A stretch of 64,000 nt of DNA. It comes from Brachyspira pilosicoli P43/6/78. Its GTDB lineage: Bacteria > Spirochaetota > Brachyspiria > Brachyspirales > Brachyspiraceae. The stretch spans positions 2,108,001 to 2,172,000 of the forward strand of contig NC_019908.1 in the NCBI RefSeq assembly GCF_000325665.1. The letters are read 5' to 3'. A program made the position numbers and the translations under genes. The notes under the pieces are model-generated. The model did no database searches. It was given only the letters and a program-made list of their open reading frames with translations, and was not told the origin of the DNA. Shown piece after piece: positions 48,337 to 56,647 of this stretch; position 1 is the stretch's first letter; each line of letters begins with the position of its first letter.

Positions 48337-49069
48337 TTATCTAGCTGACGCTACCGTAAGTACGCCTATCCTTTCTATAAAATCCAATTTTCTTAATTCT
48401 AATGACATCTCATTTAAAGTTGAACCTGTTGTAAATACATCATCTATTATTAAAATATTTATTTTTTTATTGTCATTAAACTTATACTTTTGGTTTATTT
48501 TAAAAGCGTTTTTTATTGCTTTCTCTCTAAGCTCTTTTCCTTTTATCATGCTAAGAGGTTTACTTTCTTTTTTTCTAATTATTATATTTTCTATTAATGG
48601 TATATTTACTATTTTTGTATATGTGTCTTGCTATAAGTTCGCTTTGATTATAGCCTCTTTCAAGCAGTCTGTTTTTTCCAAGAGGCACAAACGAAACAGC
48701 ATCGAATTTATTAATATAGTCTTTATAATAAAAAGAAAGCATAACAGCAAAATCTTTACAAATTAAATATCTATGGCTAAACTTCATCTTATGAATTAAA
48801 TTACTTGTTTTATCATCATAATAAAGCATTGATTTACATTCATCAAAATAAATGTTTTCGTATGAGCATATGCAAGTTGAATCTTTTGTGTCTATTATTC
48901 TTCCGCAGCGATTGCATCTTATATAATCATCTCTATGAATATAGCTTAATTTATTAATACAATCTAAGCATATATAATTTATTTTATCGCTTTGAATAAT
49001 ATTTTTGCATATGATGCAATGATTTGGAAACAGTATATTAAAAACAACAGCAAAAAATTTTTTAAGCAT
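48337..49069 (-). CDS. comF: ComF-family phosphoribosyltransferase-like protein, +1 frameshift
   Basis: N-terminal zinc-ribbon-like Cys pairs (HCIICKN, ICLDC, CNRCG, CIC) and a phosphoribosyltransferase-like domain with FVPLGKNRLLERGYNQSE and the PRPP motif IIDDVFTTGSTLNE. The first frame stops at 48575 and the second runs to 48337. Reading four instead of five T at 48612-48616 (forward) joins them through IPLIENIIIRKKESKPLS into 243 aa, the family's usual length. Family role: DNA uptake/competence-related helicase partner, mechanism uncertain. It overlaps the kdsB end. Confidence 0.85.
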
Positions 49070-49823
49070 TATTTCCTAATTTTATTAATGCTTCTTTTTT
49101 TAAATACTCTTGAACAATCTCTAAATCTTCTTTTGTATCAATTCCATGTATAAAATGATTAGTTTCTAATACTTTTATTTTCATTCCATGATAAAGCCAT
49201 CTCAACTGCTCAAGCTTTTCTATTTTTTCGTATTCACATTCTTGTAAGTTTTCTATTTTTAAAAGAGCCTCTCTTCTAAAAGCATAAACTCCAATATGTT
49301 TATAATATTTAACTAATATATCTTGGTCAAATCTTTTATATGGTATAGTAGCCCTTGAAAAATACATTGCATAATCTTTATAATCGCATACAACTTTAAC
49401 AGCATTTTCATCTTTAATCAAAGGGCTGTAATCATCAATTTTTGTTTTTAAAGTAGCTATATCAACATTCTCATCATCAAAAGCATCTATAACAGGTTTA
49501 AGTATATCTTCATTAATTAATGGCTCATCACCCTGAACATTAATAATAATGTCAGAGTCTATATTTTTAGCAACTTCTGTTATTCTTGAAGTGCCGGAAG
49601 TATGATGCTTTGAAGTCATAACTGCTTTAGCATTGTTTTTTTCGCATATGTCCATTATCTCTTTAGAATCTGTTGCCACTATAACATCATTTATATTTCT
49701 AGTAGCTTTAACATTGTCATATACAGCAATGATTATAGGCTTGCCTAATAATTCATAAGTGAGCTTTTTTGGAAATCTTGTGGAATCATATCTTGCAGGT
49801 ATTATAGCTGTTACTTTTCTCAT
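49062..49823 (-). CDS. kdsB: 3-deoxy-manno-octulosonate cytidylyltransferase
   Basis: 253 aa from the ATG at 49823 (AGGTGG upstream; a GTG at 49835 is less likely). Motifs are IIPARYDSTRFPKKLT, NVQGDEPLI and YYKHIGVYAFRREAL. It makes CMP-Kdo for lipooligosaccharide core synthesis, implying a Kdo-containing outer membrane glycolipid, or use of a related sugar. It starts 1 nt after the EIIA gene stop and overlaps comF by 8 nt: a compact operon. Confidence 0.93.
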   Translation of the reverse strand: MRKVTAIIPARYDSTRFPKKLTYELLGKPIIIAVYDNVKATRNINDVIVATDSKEIMDICEKNNAKAVMTSKHHTSGTSRITEVAKNIDSDIIINVQGDEPLINEDILKPVIDAFDDENVDIATLKTKIDDYSPLIKDENAVKVVCDYKDYAMYFSRATIPYKRFDQDILVKYYKHIGVYAFRREALLKIENLQECEYEKIEKLEQLRWLYHGMKIKVLETNHFIHGIDTKEDLEIVQEYLKKEALIKLGNNA

Positions 49824-49824
49824 T

Positions 49825-50310
49825 TTATTTACCACCTATAATGTCTTTTACCATATCTGATAATTTATTTTTAAACTCTTCTTGAGTTTTTGATTCTAAT
49901 AATAATACAGTATACATGCTTAATTTTGATATCTTTGTCATAAGTGATAATAATTGCAAATACTTATCGCTTTTATCTATAGGAGTTAAAAACATAGTAA
50001 GCAGATGAACAGGTTTTTGATCTAGAGCATAATAGTTAATACCTGGCTTTGATATTGCAAATATTAATTCATTTTCCTGAACTTCTTTAGTTCTTAAATG
50101 CGGAAAAGCTACGCCATAACCTAAACCGCTTGATATAATATTTTCTTTTTTAAACATACACTCTATAGTTTTAGAAATATTTATTCTAAGTCCATTAGAT
50201 TCTGCATATATCAGCATTTCACTTATAGCTTCTTGTTTATTATTTGCTTTTAAGTCGAGTATGATATACGATTTTTTAATATCATCTAATATTTCATTCA
50301 AACTCATCAT
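49825..50310 (-). CDS. PTS EIIA domain protein (fructose/nitrogen class)
   Basis: 161 aa, single PTS_EIIA type-2 domain with phosphorylated His71 in YGVAFPHLRT. No EIIB or EIIC is fused. It could be a regulatory PtsN-like protein; the scr PTS in this window lacks an EIIA, but the sucrose-family EIIA is of a different fold (Crr type), so direct service is doubtful. First or second gene of the run into kdsB and comF. Confidence 0.85.
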   Translation of the reverse strand: MMSLNEILDDIKKSYIILDLKANNKQEAISEMLIYAESNGLRINISKTIECMFKKENIISSGLGYGVAFPHLRTKEVQENELIFAISKPGINYYALDQKPVHLLTMFLTPIDKSDKYLQLLSLMTKISKLSMYTVLLLESKTQEEFKNKLSDMVKDIIGGK

Positions 50311-50326
50311 AAGAGTAAGTCCTTTT

Positions 50327-50728
50327 TTAAATATCTGTATTAAAATTTTCTTTTATATATTGCTCTAATGTATATTGTTTTTGAATAAGCTCTAATGTTA
50401 TATTAAGCGGATATATAGTGCTATGATTTTTAAAATCTATTCCTATAGCTTCATCGTCTAAATCAACTTCTCTAGAAATTACCCATTTGCCGTCAAAATG
50501 CATTTTAATAATTTCTCCAATATATGTAGCTATAGCAAATATAAAGTTTCTGCTATTATCATCATTTTCTAATATTTTGTTTATTTTTTCTTTGAAGAAC
50601 TTATCAATTTCTTTTAGGCTTTGAAGAGTATAATCAATATGATATCCTTCTCTTATTAAGAAATTACTTATCCAATTTGCCGTTCTTATGATATCGTTTT
50701 CTGGAAGTATATATTTAGACATAATCAT
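50327..50728 (-). CDS. Hypothetical protein
   Basis: 133 aa from ATG 50728 (AAGG 5 nt before it; ATG 50722 is an alternative). The open frame extends to 50824 but the extra N-terminus overlaps the tRNA promoter. No family recognised; soluble alpha/beta appearance (IRTANWISNFLIREGYHIDY.., ATYIGEIIKMHFDGKWVIS). It precedes the EIIA gene by 16 nt, so likely in the same operon. Confidence 0.6.
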   Translation of the reverse strand: MIMSKYILPENDIIRTANWISNFLIREGYHIDYTLQSLKEIDKFFKEKINKILENDDNSRNFIFAIATYIGEIIKMHFDGKWVISREVDLDDEAIGIDFKNHSTIYPLNITLELIQKQYTLEQYIKENFNTDI

Positions 50729-50817
50729 TATAACCTTATAAAGACTTATGATATATTTTTTTTTTAATAAGTCAAGTTTTTGATAATTTATCAAATAAAA
50801 ATAATACAATAAATTAG

Positions 50818-50845
50818 TTGACAAAAAAAGAAATTAATATATAAT
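50818..50845 (+). promoter_or_regulatory. Promoter of tRNA-Pro / tRNA-Arg
   Basis: TTGACA (50818-50823), 16-nt spacer, TATAAT (50840-50845), 16 nt before tRNA-Pro. Confidence 0.85.
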
Positions 50846-50861
50846 TGAGGAACATATTTAA

Positions 50862-50935
50862 CGGGATGTAGCGCAATTGGTTAGCGTACCTGCTTTGGGA
50901 GCAGGGGGTTGTGAGTTCGAGTCTCACCATCCCGA
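50862..50935 (+). tRNA. tRNA-Pro (TGG)
   Basis: Acceptor CGGGATG/CATCCCG with discriminator A; anticodon loop TTTGGGA (TGG); T-arm GTGAGTTCGAGTCTCAC. CCA not encoded. Confidence 0.96.
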
Positions 50936-50937
50936 AT

Positions 50938-51011
50938 GCGCTAGTAGCTCAATTGGATAGAGCAACTGCCTTCTAAGCAGTAGGTTACAGGTTCGATTCC
51001 TGTCTGGCGCG
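50938..51011 (+). tRNA. tRNA-Arg (TCT)
   Basis: Acceptor GCGCTAG/CTGGCGC; anticodon loop CTTCTAA (TCT); T-arm ACAGGTTCGATTCCTGT. Only 2 nt after tRNA-Pro; followed by CA but not full CCA. Confidence 0.96.
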
Positions 51012-51013
51012 CA

Positions 51014-51045
51014 TAGGGTCTTAAATAAAAAGACTCTTTTTTTTC
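51014..51045 (+). terminator. Terminator after tRNA-Arg
   Basis: AGGGTCTT..AAGACTCT stem (one wobble) followed by eight T; tRNA-His follows, so read-through is possible. Confidence 0.75.
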
Positions 51046-51053
51046 TTTATTAT

Positions 51054-51128
51054 GGCGAATGTAGCTCAGTTGGTTAGAGCGCCAGATTGTGGATCTGGAT
51101 GTCGCGGGTTCAAGTCCCGTCTTTCGCC
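51054..51128 (+). tRNA. tRNA-His (GTG)
   Basis: Eight-bp-type acceptor with extra G-1 paired to C73 (GGCGAATG/CTTTCGCC, one mismatch); anticodon loop TTGTGGA (GTG); T-arm GCGGGTTCAAGTCCCGT. No CCA encoded. It is the tRNA whose charging would be read by the His-run leaders, if those work as attenuators. Confidence 0.96.
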
Positions 51129-51220
51129 CTTCCTAAATAAAAAAGCAATAATAAATAAAAAACAATCATACTTGATATTTTTCCTCTTTAATATAACATT
51201 TCTATTATGGAGGCTACAAA

Positions 51221-51925
51221 ATGGAAAAAATTAAAAAATTACTATTAATATTTACTCTTTTGGCTATAAGCAATATATCAGTATTTGCTGCTAGCGGTTT
51301 TGAAGCTATAATTAATGTGCCTTTAGGTTTATCTATTGGTGTTCCTACTGGTACTTATGAGGCTTTATCTGATAAAGGTAAAGTTGGCTTTGATTCTGGA
51401 GTTACTGCTCAAATTGGATATATGATAGGTATTGGTAAATTGGGGATTAGCATATTGGGTGAGTTTGGTTATAGTTATGACAGCTATAAAATGTATTTGC
51501 TTCAGTCTGAAATTTTAGGTCAAAAAACTGAAATGAATTTAAACATGTATACTCATAGCTTTCAAGTTGGCTTGCTTCCAAAAATCAATATAGGTCAATT
51601 TGCTATAGGTGTTGGTGCTGGTGTTAAGATACCTATTGCTGCTACTTATGAGACAGATGCTACTGTTTTTGGAGTGAATGAAAAATTTAAATATGATTTG
51701 AAAAGAAAAGATATAGAACAGTTTAGCAGAAATGTTATTCCGTATATTAAACTTACTTTTGATTATTCTATATATTTTGGCTCTAAAATGGCTTTGAATG
51801 TTGGGGCTTATTTAGGTTATGATTTTGGTCTTGCTGAAAAAAATACTATAGACAATGAATATACAAGTGTTGATAGTTTTGATTTGGGTTTGCAATTGGG
51901 TTTAAGATTTGCTCCTAAACTATAA
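51221..51925 (+). CDS. Outer-membrane beta-barrel protein
   Basis: 234 aa. Signal peptide (MEKIKKLLLIFTLLAISNISVFA) followed by alternating hydrophobic/polar strands rich in Gly and aromatic residues (FSYDSYKMYL.., YIKLTFDYSIYFGS.., LGLQLGLRFAPKL) and a barrel-like ending. The GGAGG ribosome site fixes the start. Small 8-strand-type barrel; function unknown. Confidence 0.75.
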   Translation: MEKIKKLLLIFTLLAISNISVFAASGFEAIINVPLGLSIGVPTGTYEALSDKGKVGFDSGVTAQIGYMIGIGKLGISILGEFGYSYDSYKMYLLQSEILGQKTEMNLNMYTHSFQVGLLPKINIGQFAIGVGAGVKIPIAATYETDATVFGVNEKFKYDLKRKDIEQFSRNVIPYIKLTFDYSIYFGSKMALNVGAYLGYDFGLAEKNTIDNEYTSVDSFDLGLQLGLRFAPKL

Positions 51926-51991
51926 TATTGTATAATAATAAAAATATTTACCGATAATTAATTACTATTAATTAATATAAAGATTAAAAAA

Positions 51992-52065
51992 GCGTCTGTG
52001 GCTCAATTGGATAGAGCAGCGGATTTCGGTTCCGTCGGTTGGGGGTTCGAATCCTCTCAGACGCG
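51992..52065 (+). tRNA. tRNA-Arg (TCG)
   Basis: Acceptor GCGTCTG/CAGACGC; D-arm GCTC..GAGC; anticodon stem GCGGA/TCCGT with loop TTTCGGT (TCG); T-arm GGGGGTTCGAATCCTCT. CCA not encoded. Confidence 0.94.
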
Positions 52066-52096
52066 TAATTTTTTATTCTTCGTTTTCTTTAGATGT

Positions 52097-52540
52097 TTAT
52101 TCTTCTTTATATGTTTCATCATCATCTGTGTAATCATAAATGCCATATTTCCACTCTCTATACTTCTCTATTTCATCATTAAAAGATTTTATACATAAAC
52201 CTATAATAAAAGCATCGTCTAATAATCCTATTAATGGAAAAAAATCTGCTATAGCATCAAATGGAAGAAGCAAATAAAGTAATGATGCCGCTATTGCAGA
52301 TATTACTTTCCAAGGAACATTTTTATAATTGCCAGATATATAGTCTTTTATCATACTAATAAATATTTCTATTTTGTCTTTAAATAAATAAAGTCTATCT
52401 GATGATTGCATTGTATTAAATATTTCTTTAGTTTTTAAAAGTAAAGATTCTAATTTATCATGATTGATATTAGATGTTATAGATAACCATATTTTTTTTG
52501 CTTTGTTTTTTAAATACATTTTTATATATCCTATAAACAA
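52097..52540 (-). CDS. DUF1232 (YkvA-like) membrane protein
   Basis: 147 aa. C-terminal half has the DUF1232 signature VPWKVISAIAASLLYLLLPFDAIADFFPLIGLLDDAFIIGLCI. The N-terminal half is Lys-rich and helical. Function of the family is unknown. 39 nt after the upstream membrane-anchored gene, probably co-transcribed. Confidence 0.85.
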   Translation of the reverse strand: MFIGYIKMYLKNKAKKIWLSITSNINHDKLESLLLKTKEIFNTMQSSDRLYLFKDKIEIFISMIKDYISGNYKNVPWKVISAIAASLLYLLLPFDAIADFFPLIGLLDDAFIIGLCIKSFNDEIEKYREWKYGIYDYTDDDETYKEE

Positions 52541-52579
52541 AATAATATTATTAATTATAATTTATAATTTTAAATAGTG

Positions 52580-54193
52580 CTATTGATTATTTTTTAATTT
52601 TCTGAAATTTGCATCAAAGCTTATATTTATATGCGTATAATTTGAGTTTACACTGCTTCCTATTACTAAATTATTAGGATAGCTCCAGTTTCTAAGAGGC
52701 ACATTAAAATATTTTAATATTCTATTTGCTTTTTCTAATTGTATTGTAAATATATAATTTGGATTATAGTCATCTATTTTCTTTGTCATTTCATTTAAGG
52801 TGTTTTTAGTATTTATGTTATTTATTGCTGTTTCTATTGCTTTTACGTTTTCACTAAAAAAGTATATTTTATCTACAAATGTGTAATATAATGATGAACC
52901 ATTAGGAAAAGTATAAGAATATATATAACCATTATTATATTTTTTTTCTAACTTTGTGATGTTAATATATTTTTTTAATAACTCATTTTCTAATTTCGGT
53001 AAAATATTATCATAGTTTTCTATATTAAATATCATAATAGGATAAATTATCTTACTTGATTCTATATAAGCTAATGCCATCTCTCCGTATAAATCACTAA
53101 TAATACTTAAAAAAGAATATTTGTTATTCATCTTATTAAATAAGTTTAACAATTCTCTTTTTATTTTTGTATTATTATCATTTTTTAAATCATTATATAT
53201 AATAGGGTATAGCCCAGAAATATAAGATTTTAATGATAAATAAACAACAGTATTTTGATAAGGCAAATAATTTTGTATATTATTTTGTTTATTTAAATTA
53301 TAAAGCTCAAACTTATCAGAGCCTCCATATTTATAATCAACAAAAATATCCATTTTGCCATTATCATCATATAGTTTTATATTTCCATATATATTATAAA
53401 CATCTCTAAAATATTTTATTGGATTAAACAGCATAGAGCCTTCGCATTTATTATCATCAAACAACTTTTTATTTATATAAAAAGAAATATCAGGATTATA
53501 ATTTAATGATGAGTTTTGTAATATGCTTATATTTTCAAAACTTCCAGCTCTAGCATCAAAGAAGTCTATAATTTTTTTTATGCTTGAATAATTTTTGCTT
53601 ATTATAACAATACCATTATAAAAAGAAAAATAAATTAAAGGCTTATCATTTATTAGTCCAAATACTTTATAATTGTTATATACTTCTTTTTTTATTTCAT
53701 ATTTTACAGTTCCTATATTTACTGTTTTCAAATTAAAAAAAACATTTGCTAAAAAAGTATTAATTTTACCCACATCAAAAAAATACAATAATTCTGAATT
53801 TGAAAGACTATTATTATATTTCCATAGGAGTATGGAGGCATTTCTGGAGGTTAAAATTTTAGAAAACTGTTTTATAAAGAAATTTGAATTATTTTTTAAA
53901 TTATAAAAGAAAGCATCAATAGTTTTTATCATTATAGAAAAATCATACATCGATTCATCATGAGAAATTCTATAAGCATATACAGAGCTAGTAAATTTTG
54001 ATATACTTTCATTTATACTTTTAGCACTTATATATATAATACTATCTTTTGGCATATTAATATTTTTCATATTCTTTTGATGCAGTCCAAAAGGATAGTA
54101 TCCTATTACCAACCCTACAGCTAAAATTATTATTAATATAGATGATATTATAATAGTTGCTTTTATTTGACGTCTTCTTTTAATGCTTATCAT
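52580..54193 (-). CDS. Membrane-anchored periplasmic protein of unknown function
   Basis: 537 aa. Basic N-terminus (MISIKRRRQIK) and a single TM segment at about 11-31, then a large exported domain with repeated pattern (MPKDSIIYISAKSINESI.., YLPYQNTVVYLSLKS.., MALAYIESSKIIYPIMIF), reminiscent of DUF3352-type proteins, though I am not certain. Asn/Ile/Lys-rich as expected from base composition. No catalytic motif seen. Confidence 0.65.
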   Translation of the reverse strand: MISIKRRRQIKATIIISSILIIILAVGLVIGYYPFGLHQKNMKNINMPKDSIIYISAKSINESISKFTSSVYAYRISHDESMYDFSIMIKTIDAFFYNLKNNSNFFIKQFSKILTSRNASILLWKYNNSLSNSELLYFFDVGKINTFLANVFFNLKTVNIGTVKYEIKKEVYNNYKVFGLINDKPLIYFSFYNGIVIISKNYSSIKKIIDFFDARAGSFENISILQNSSLNYNPDISFYINKKLFDDNKCEGSMLFNPIKYFRDVYNIYGNIKLYDDNGKMDIFVDYKYGGSDKFELYNLNKQNNIQNYLPYQNTVVYLSLKSYISGLYPIIYNDLKNDNNTKIKRELLNLFNKMNNKYSFLSIISDLYGEMALAYIESSKIIYPIMIFNIENYDNILPKLENELLKKYINITKLEKKYNNGYIYSYTFPNGSSLYYTFVDKIYFFSENVKAIETAINNINTKNTLNEMTKKIDDYNPNYIFTIQLEKANRILKYFNVPLRNWSYPNNLVIGSSVNSNYTHINISFDANFRKLKNNQ

Positions 54194-54411
54194 ATTTTAT
54201 ATACCCTATACACAATTAATTATTTTCGTCATTTTAGTTATATAATTAAATTATGAAAATATATTGTTTACTTTAATATAATTTATTAATTATTAAATAC
54301 AAAATTCCGTATTATTATTTTAATTAATTTTATAATTGATAATTGAATAAAAGTATTATTTATGTTATTATAAATAGTAATATATTTGCGTTTTTTCGGA
54401 GGATATAAATT

Positions 54412-55767
54412 ATGAAAGTGGCAAAATTTGGAGGTTCTTCACTTGCTAATGCTTCACAGATAAAAAAAGTTGTAGATATAGTTTTATCTGATAAAGATAG
54501 AAGAATAGTTGTGGTTTCTGCACCTGGTAAGAGAGTAAAAGAAGATACTAAAGTTACCGATTTGCTCATAGCACTTGCTGATGCAATACTTGCTGGAAAA
54601 GACGGCAATCATGAATTAAAGATAATATTAGAAAGATTTAAAAGTATAATAGATGATTTAGGATTATCTAATTCGCTTTTAGAAGAGATTGACAGAGACA
54701 TAAAAAAGAGGATATCAGAAGATAAAAGTATTGCTACAAAGTTTACAGATGGAGTTAAGGCATTAGGAGAGGATATTAATGCTAAGGTAGTAGCTTCATA
54801 TATTAACAGTTTAGGAGTAGAGGCAAAATATGTTAATCCTAAAGATGCTGGGCTATTATTGTCAGAAGAGTTTGGAAATGCTGCTGTACTTGATGTTTCT
54901 TATAAGAATTTAGCTAAATTAAAAGATGAAAGTGCTATAGTAGTTTTCCCTGGATTTTTTGGATATACACAGAAGGGAGATGTTGTAACTTTCCCAAGGG
55001 GCGGAAGCGATATTACTGGTTCTATACTTGCTAAGGCAGTGAATGCTGAAGTATACGAAAACTTTACTGATGTAGATGGAGTTTTGGCTGCTTCTCCTAG
55101 TATAGTAGATAATCCTAAACTTATAGATGAGTTTACATATAGAGAGATGAGAGAGCTTAGTTATGGCGGTTTTAATGTACTTCATGCAGAGGCACTTCAG
55201 CCTGTTTATGAAGCTAATATACCTGTTCATATACTTAATACTAATAACACTGCTTCAAAAGGTACTAAAATAGTTGCAAAGAGAGATAAATTAAAAAATC
55301 CGGTTGTTGGTGTTTCTGGAGAATCTGACTTTTCTTGTCTTTATGTTAGTAAATATCTTATGAATAGGGAAGTTGGTTTTGGAAGAAAATTGTTGGCTAT
55401 AATAGAAGATGAAGGAATACCATATCAGCACGCTCCTTCTGGTATAGATAATATATCTGTAATAGTTAGAGGTTCTACTTTAACAAAAGAGAAAGAGAAA
55501 CGCATTTATGAGAGGGTACGTGATGAACTTAATGTTGATAATGTTTTCTTTGATAATGAATTGGCTTTAGTAATGCTTGTGGGAGAAGGTATGCAGGAGG
55601 TTGTTGGAATTTCTGCTAGGGCTATGAATGCTATTGAGAAGGCTAATGTTAATATTGAAATGCTTAACCAGAGTATCAGTGAAGCTAGTATTATGATAGG
55701 GGTTAAGGAAAAAGATTTAAACAAGGCTATTAATGCTGTTTATAAGGCTTTTTTTACTGAACAATAA
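54412..55767 (+). CDS. lysC: Aspartate kinase
   Basis: 451 aa. Kinase motif KFGGSSLANA at the N-terminus, FTDGVKALGEDINAKV, VVFPGFFGYTQKGDVVTFPRGGSDITGS and ENFTDVDGVLAASP, followed by two ACT domains from about 300 (DFSCLYVSKYL.., LALVMLVGEGMQEVVGISARAMNA) for feedback control. First step to lysine, threonine and methionine. GGAGG ribosome site. I looked for a lysine riboswitch in the 218 nt upstream and saw none. Confidence 0.95.
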   Translation: MKVAKFGGSSLANASQIKKVVDIVLSDKDRRIVVVSAPGKRVKEDTKVTDLLIALADAILAGKDGNHELKIILERFKSIIDDLGLSNSLLEEIDRDIKKRISEDKSIATKFTDGVKALGEDINAKVVASYINSLGVEAKYVNPKDAGLLLSEEFGNAAVLDVSYKNLAKLKDESAIVVFPGFFGYTQKGDVVTFPRGGSDITGSILAKAVNAEVYENFTDVDGVLAASPSIVDNPKLIDEFTYREMRELSYGGFNVLHAEALQPVYEANIPVHILNTNNTASKGTKIVAKRDKLKNPVVGVSGESDFSCLYVSKYLMNREVGFGRKLLAIIEDEGIPYQHAPSGIDNISVIVRGSTLTKEKEKRIYERVRDELNVDNVFFDNELALVMLVGEGMQEVVGISARAMNAIEKANVNIEMLNQSISEASIMIGVKEKDLNKAINAVYKAFFTEQ

Positions 55768-56130
55768 TTAGTAATAAGTTGGAGAAAATTTGTTTATAAA
55801 AAAGGAGTAATACTTCCAATTCATTTACTTCTTTTGCTTAATATACTTACCTGTGGATTATTTTTTTGTATATATAAAACTATAATATAAATAAAATATT
55901 TCACAGGTAAAAATATATTAATATGTTGATTGAAGTATTATTAAGTTTCTTTACTTGCGGGCTTTCTTTTAAGTATTTTTATTATAAATATGGTAGTATA
56001 TAGTAAATGCATCTTATTTTGCAATATAAACTTAATAATATTTGTAAAAAAGCAGATACAATATAATAAATATTTTATTATATTATAATTAGTTGTACAT
56101 AATTAATTATATTATATAGAGAAAATAATA
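55768..56130 (+). other. Intergenic region with inverted repeat and TCGL mini-ORFs
   Basis: 363 nt after lysC. It holds a 9-bp inverted repeat TTACCTGTG (55847-55855) / CACAGGTAA (55902-55910) and two short frames encoding similar hydrophobic peptides with NILTCGLFFCIYK and SFFTCGLSFKYFYYKYG (see findings). No larger gene is visible. Confidence 0.5.
55924..56004 (+). CDS. Possible 26-aa hydrophobic peptide (TCGL motif)
   Basis: ATG-initiated frame MLIEVLLSFFTCGL.. ending YYKYGSI, preceded by a weak AGGT. The L-L-S-x-x-T-C-G pattern is like the opening of DUF4234-type membrane proteins; the rest of such a protein is missing. Could be a remnant. Confidence 0.3.
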
Positions 56131-56559
56131 ATGAAAAAGCTTTATTTATTTTTATTGTTTTTAAGTTTTTTTAGCTCTGGTTATTTATATTTTTATGATG
56201 ATAGTAATTTTACTATGATACCTTATGAAAGGCTTCCTGATATTTCAAAAGAATTTATAGAAAATAATTTTAATGATTATACAATACATAATACTATGAT
56301 GAGCCATCATTATATAGTAGTATTTAAAGGCGGAAGTTCTATTCAATTTAATTTTAAAGGAGAATGGATTAATATTATAGGCAATAGAAATATTATACCA
56401 TTTGAAAAAGCAGGCAGATTTATACCTTCAAATATTATAAATACTCTAAAATCAAAATATACTAAAATAAACTCAATATATAAAAAATCTAAAGGCTATC
56501 AATTTAAAGTTGATGATGGCAAAATAGTTTCTTTTGATAAAGAAGGAAATATTATTTAA
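56131..56559 (+). CDS. Secreted PepSY-like small protein
   Basis: 142 aa. Signal peptide (MKKLYLFLLFLSFFSSGYLYF), then the two-repeat PepSY-like pattern (LPDISKEFIENNF..YIVVFKGGSSIQFNFKGEWINI..IPSNIINTLKSKY..GYQFKVDDGKIVSFDKEGNI). Same family as 8743-9180 and 57757-58176. Function unknown; probably periplasmic. Confidence 0.75.
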   Translation: MKKLYLFLLFLSFFSSGYLYFYDDSNFTMIPYERLPDISKEFIENNFNDYTIHNTMMSHHYIVVFKGGSSIQFNFKGEWINIIGNRNIIPFEKAGRFIPSNIINTLKSKYTKINSIYKKSKGYQFKVDDGKIVSFDKEGNII

Positions 56560-56576
56560 AACAATTAATGATTAGA

Positions 56577-56621
56577 TTGACAAAAGATATCAATTTATTA
56601 TAATATTATTAATGATATCTT
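56577..56621 (+). promoter_or_regulatory. Promoter with flanking inverted repeat, glycosyltransferase gene
   Basis: TTGACA (56577-56582), 16-nt spacer, TATAAT (56599-56604). Inverted repeat AAGATATCA (56584-56592) / TGATATCTT (56613-56621) brackets the -10, with arms about 29 bp apart centre to centre: a candidate operator. Confidence 0.65.
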
Positions 56622-56647
56622 AATAGTTATAGTAAAAAGGTAAAAAA

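Noticed and set aside
49825-50310. EIIA protein as the missing EIIA of the sucrose PTS
   Set aside because: It belongs to the fructose/nitrogen EIIA class, while sucrose-family EIIBC proteins use glucose-type EIIA; also it lies 8 kb away in a different operon.
51052-51234. Frame starting in tRNA-His (and a similar one at 51998 in tRNA-Arg)
   Set aside because: The first residues are simply translated tRNA; the true features are the tRNAs.
54194-54411. Lysine riboswitch before lysC
   Set aside because: None of the conserved helices or junction sequences could be seen; the stretch is plain AT-rich DNA.
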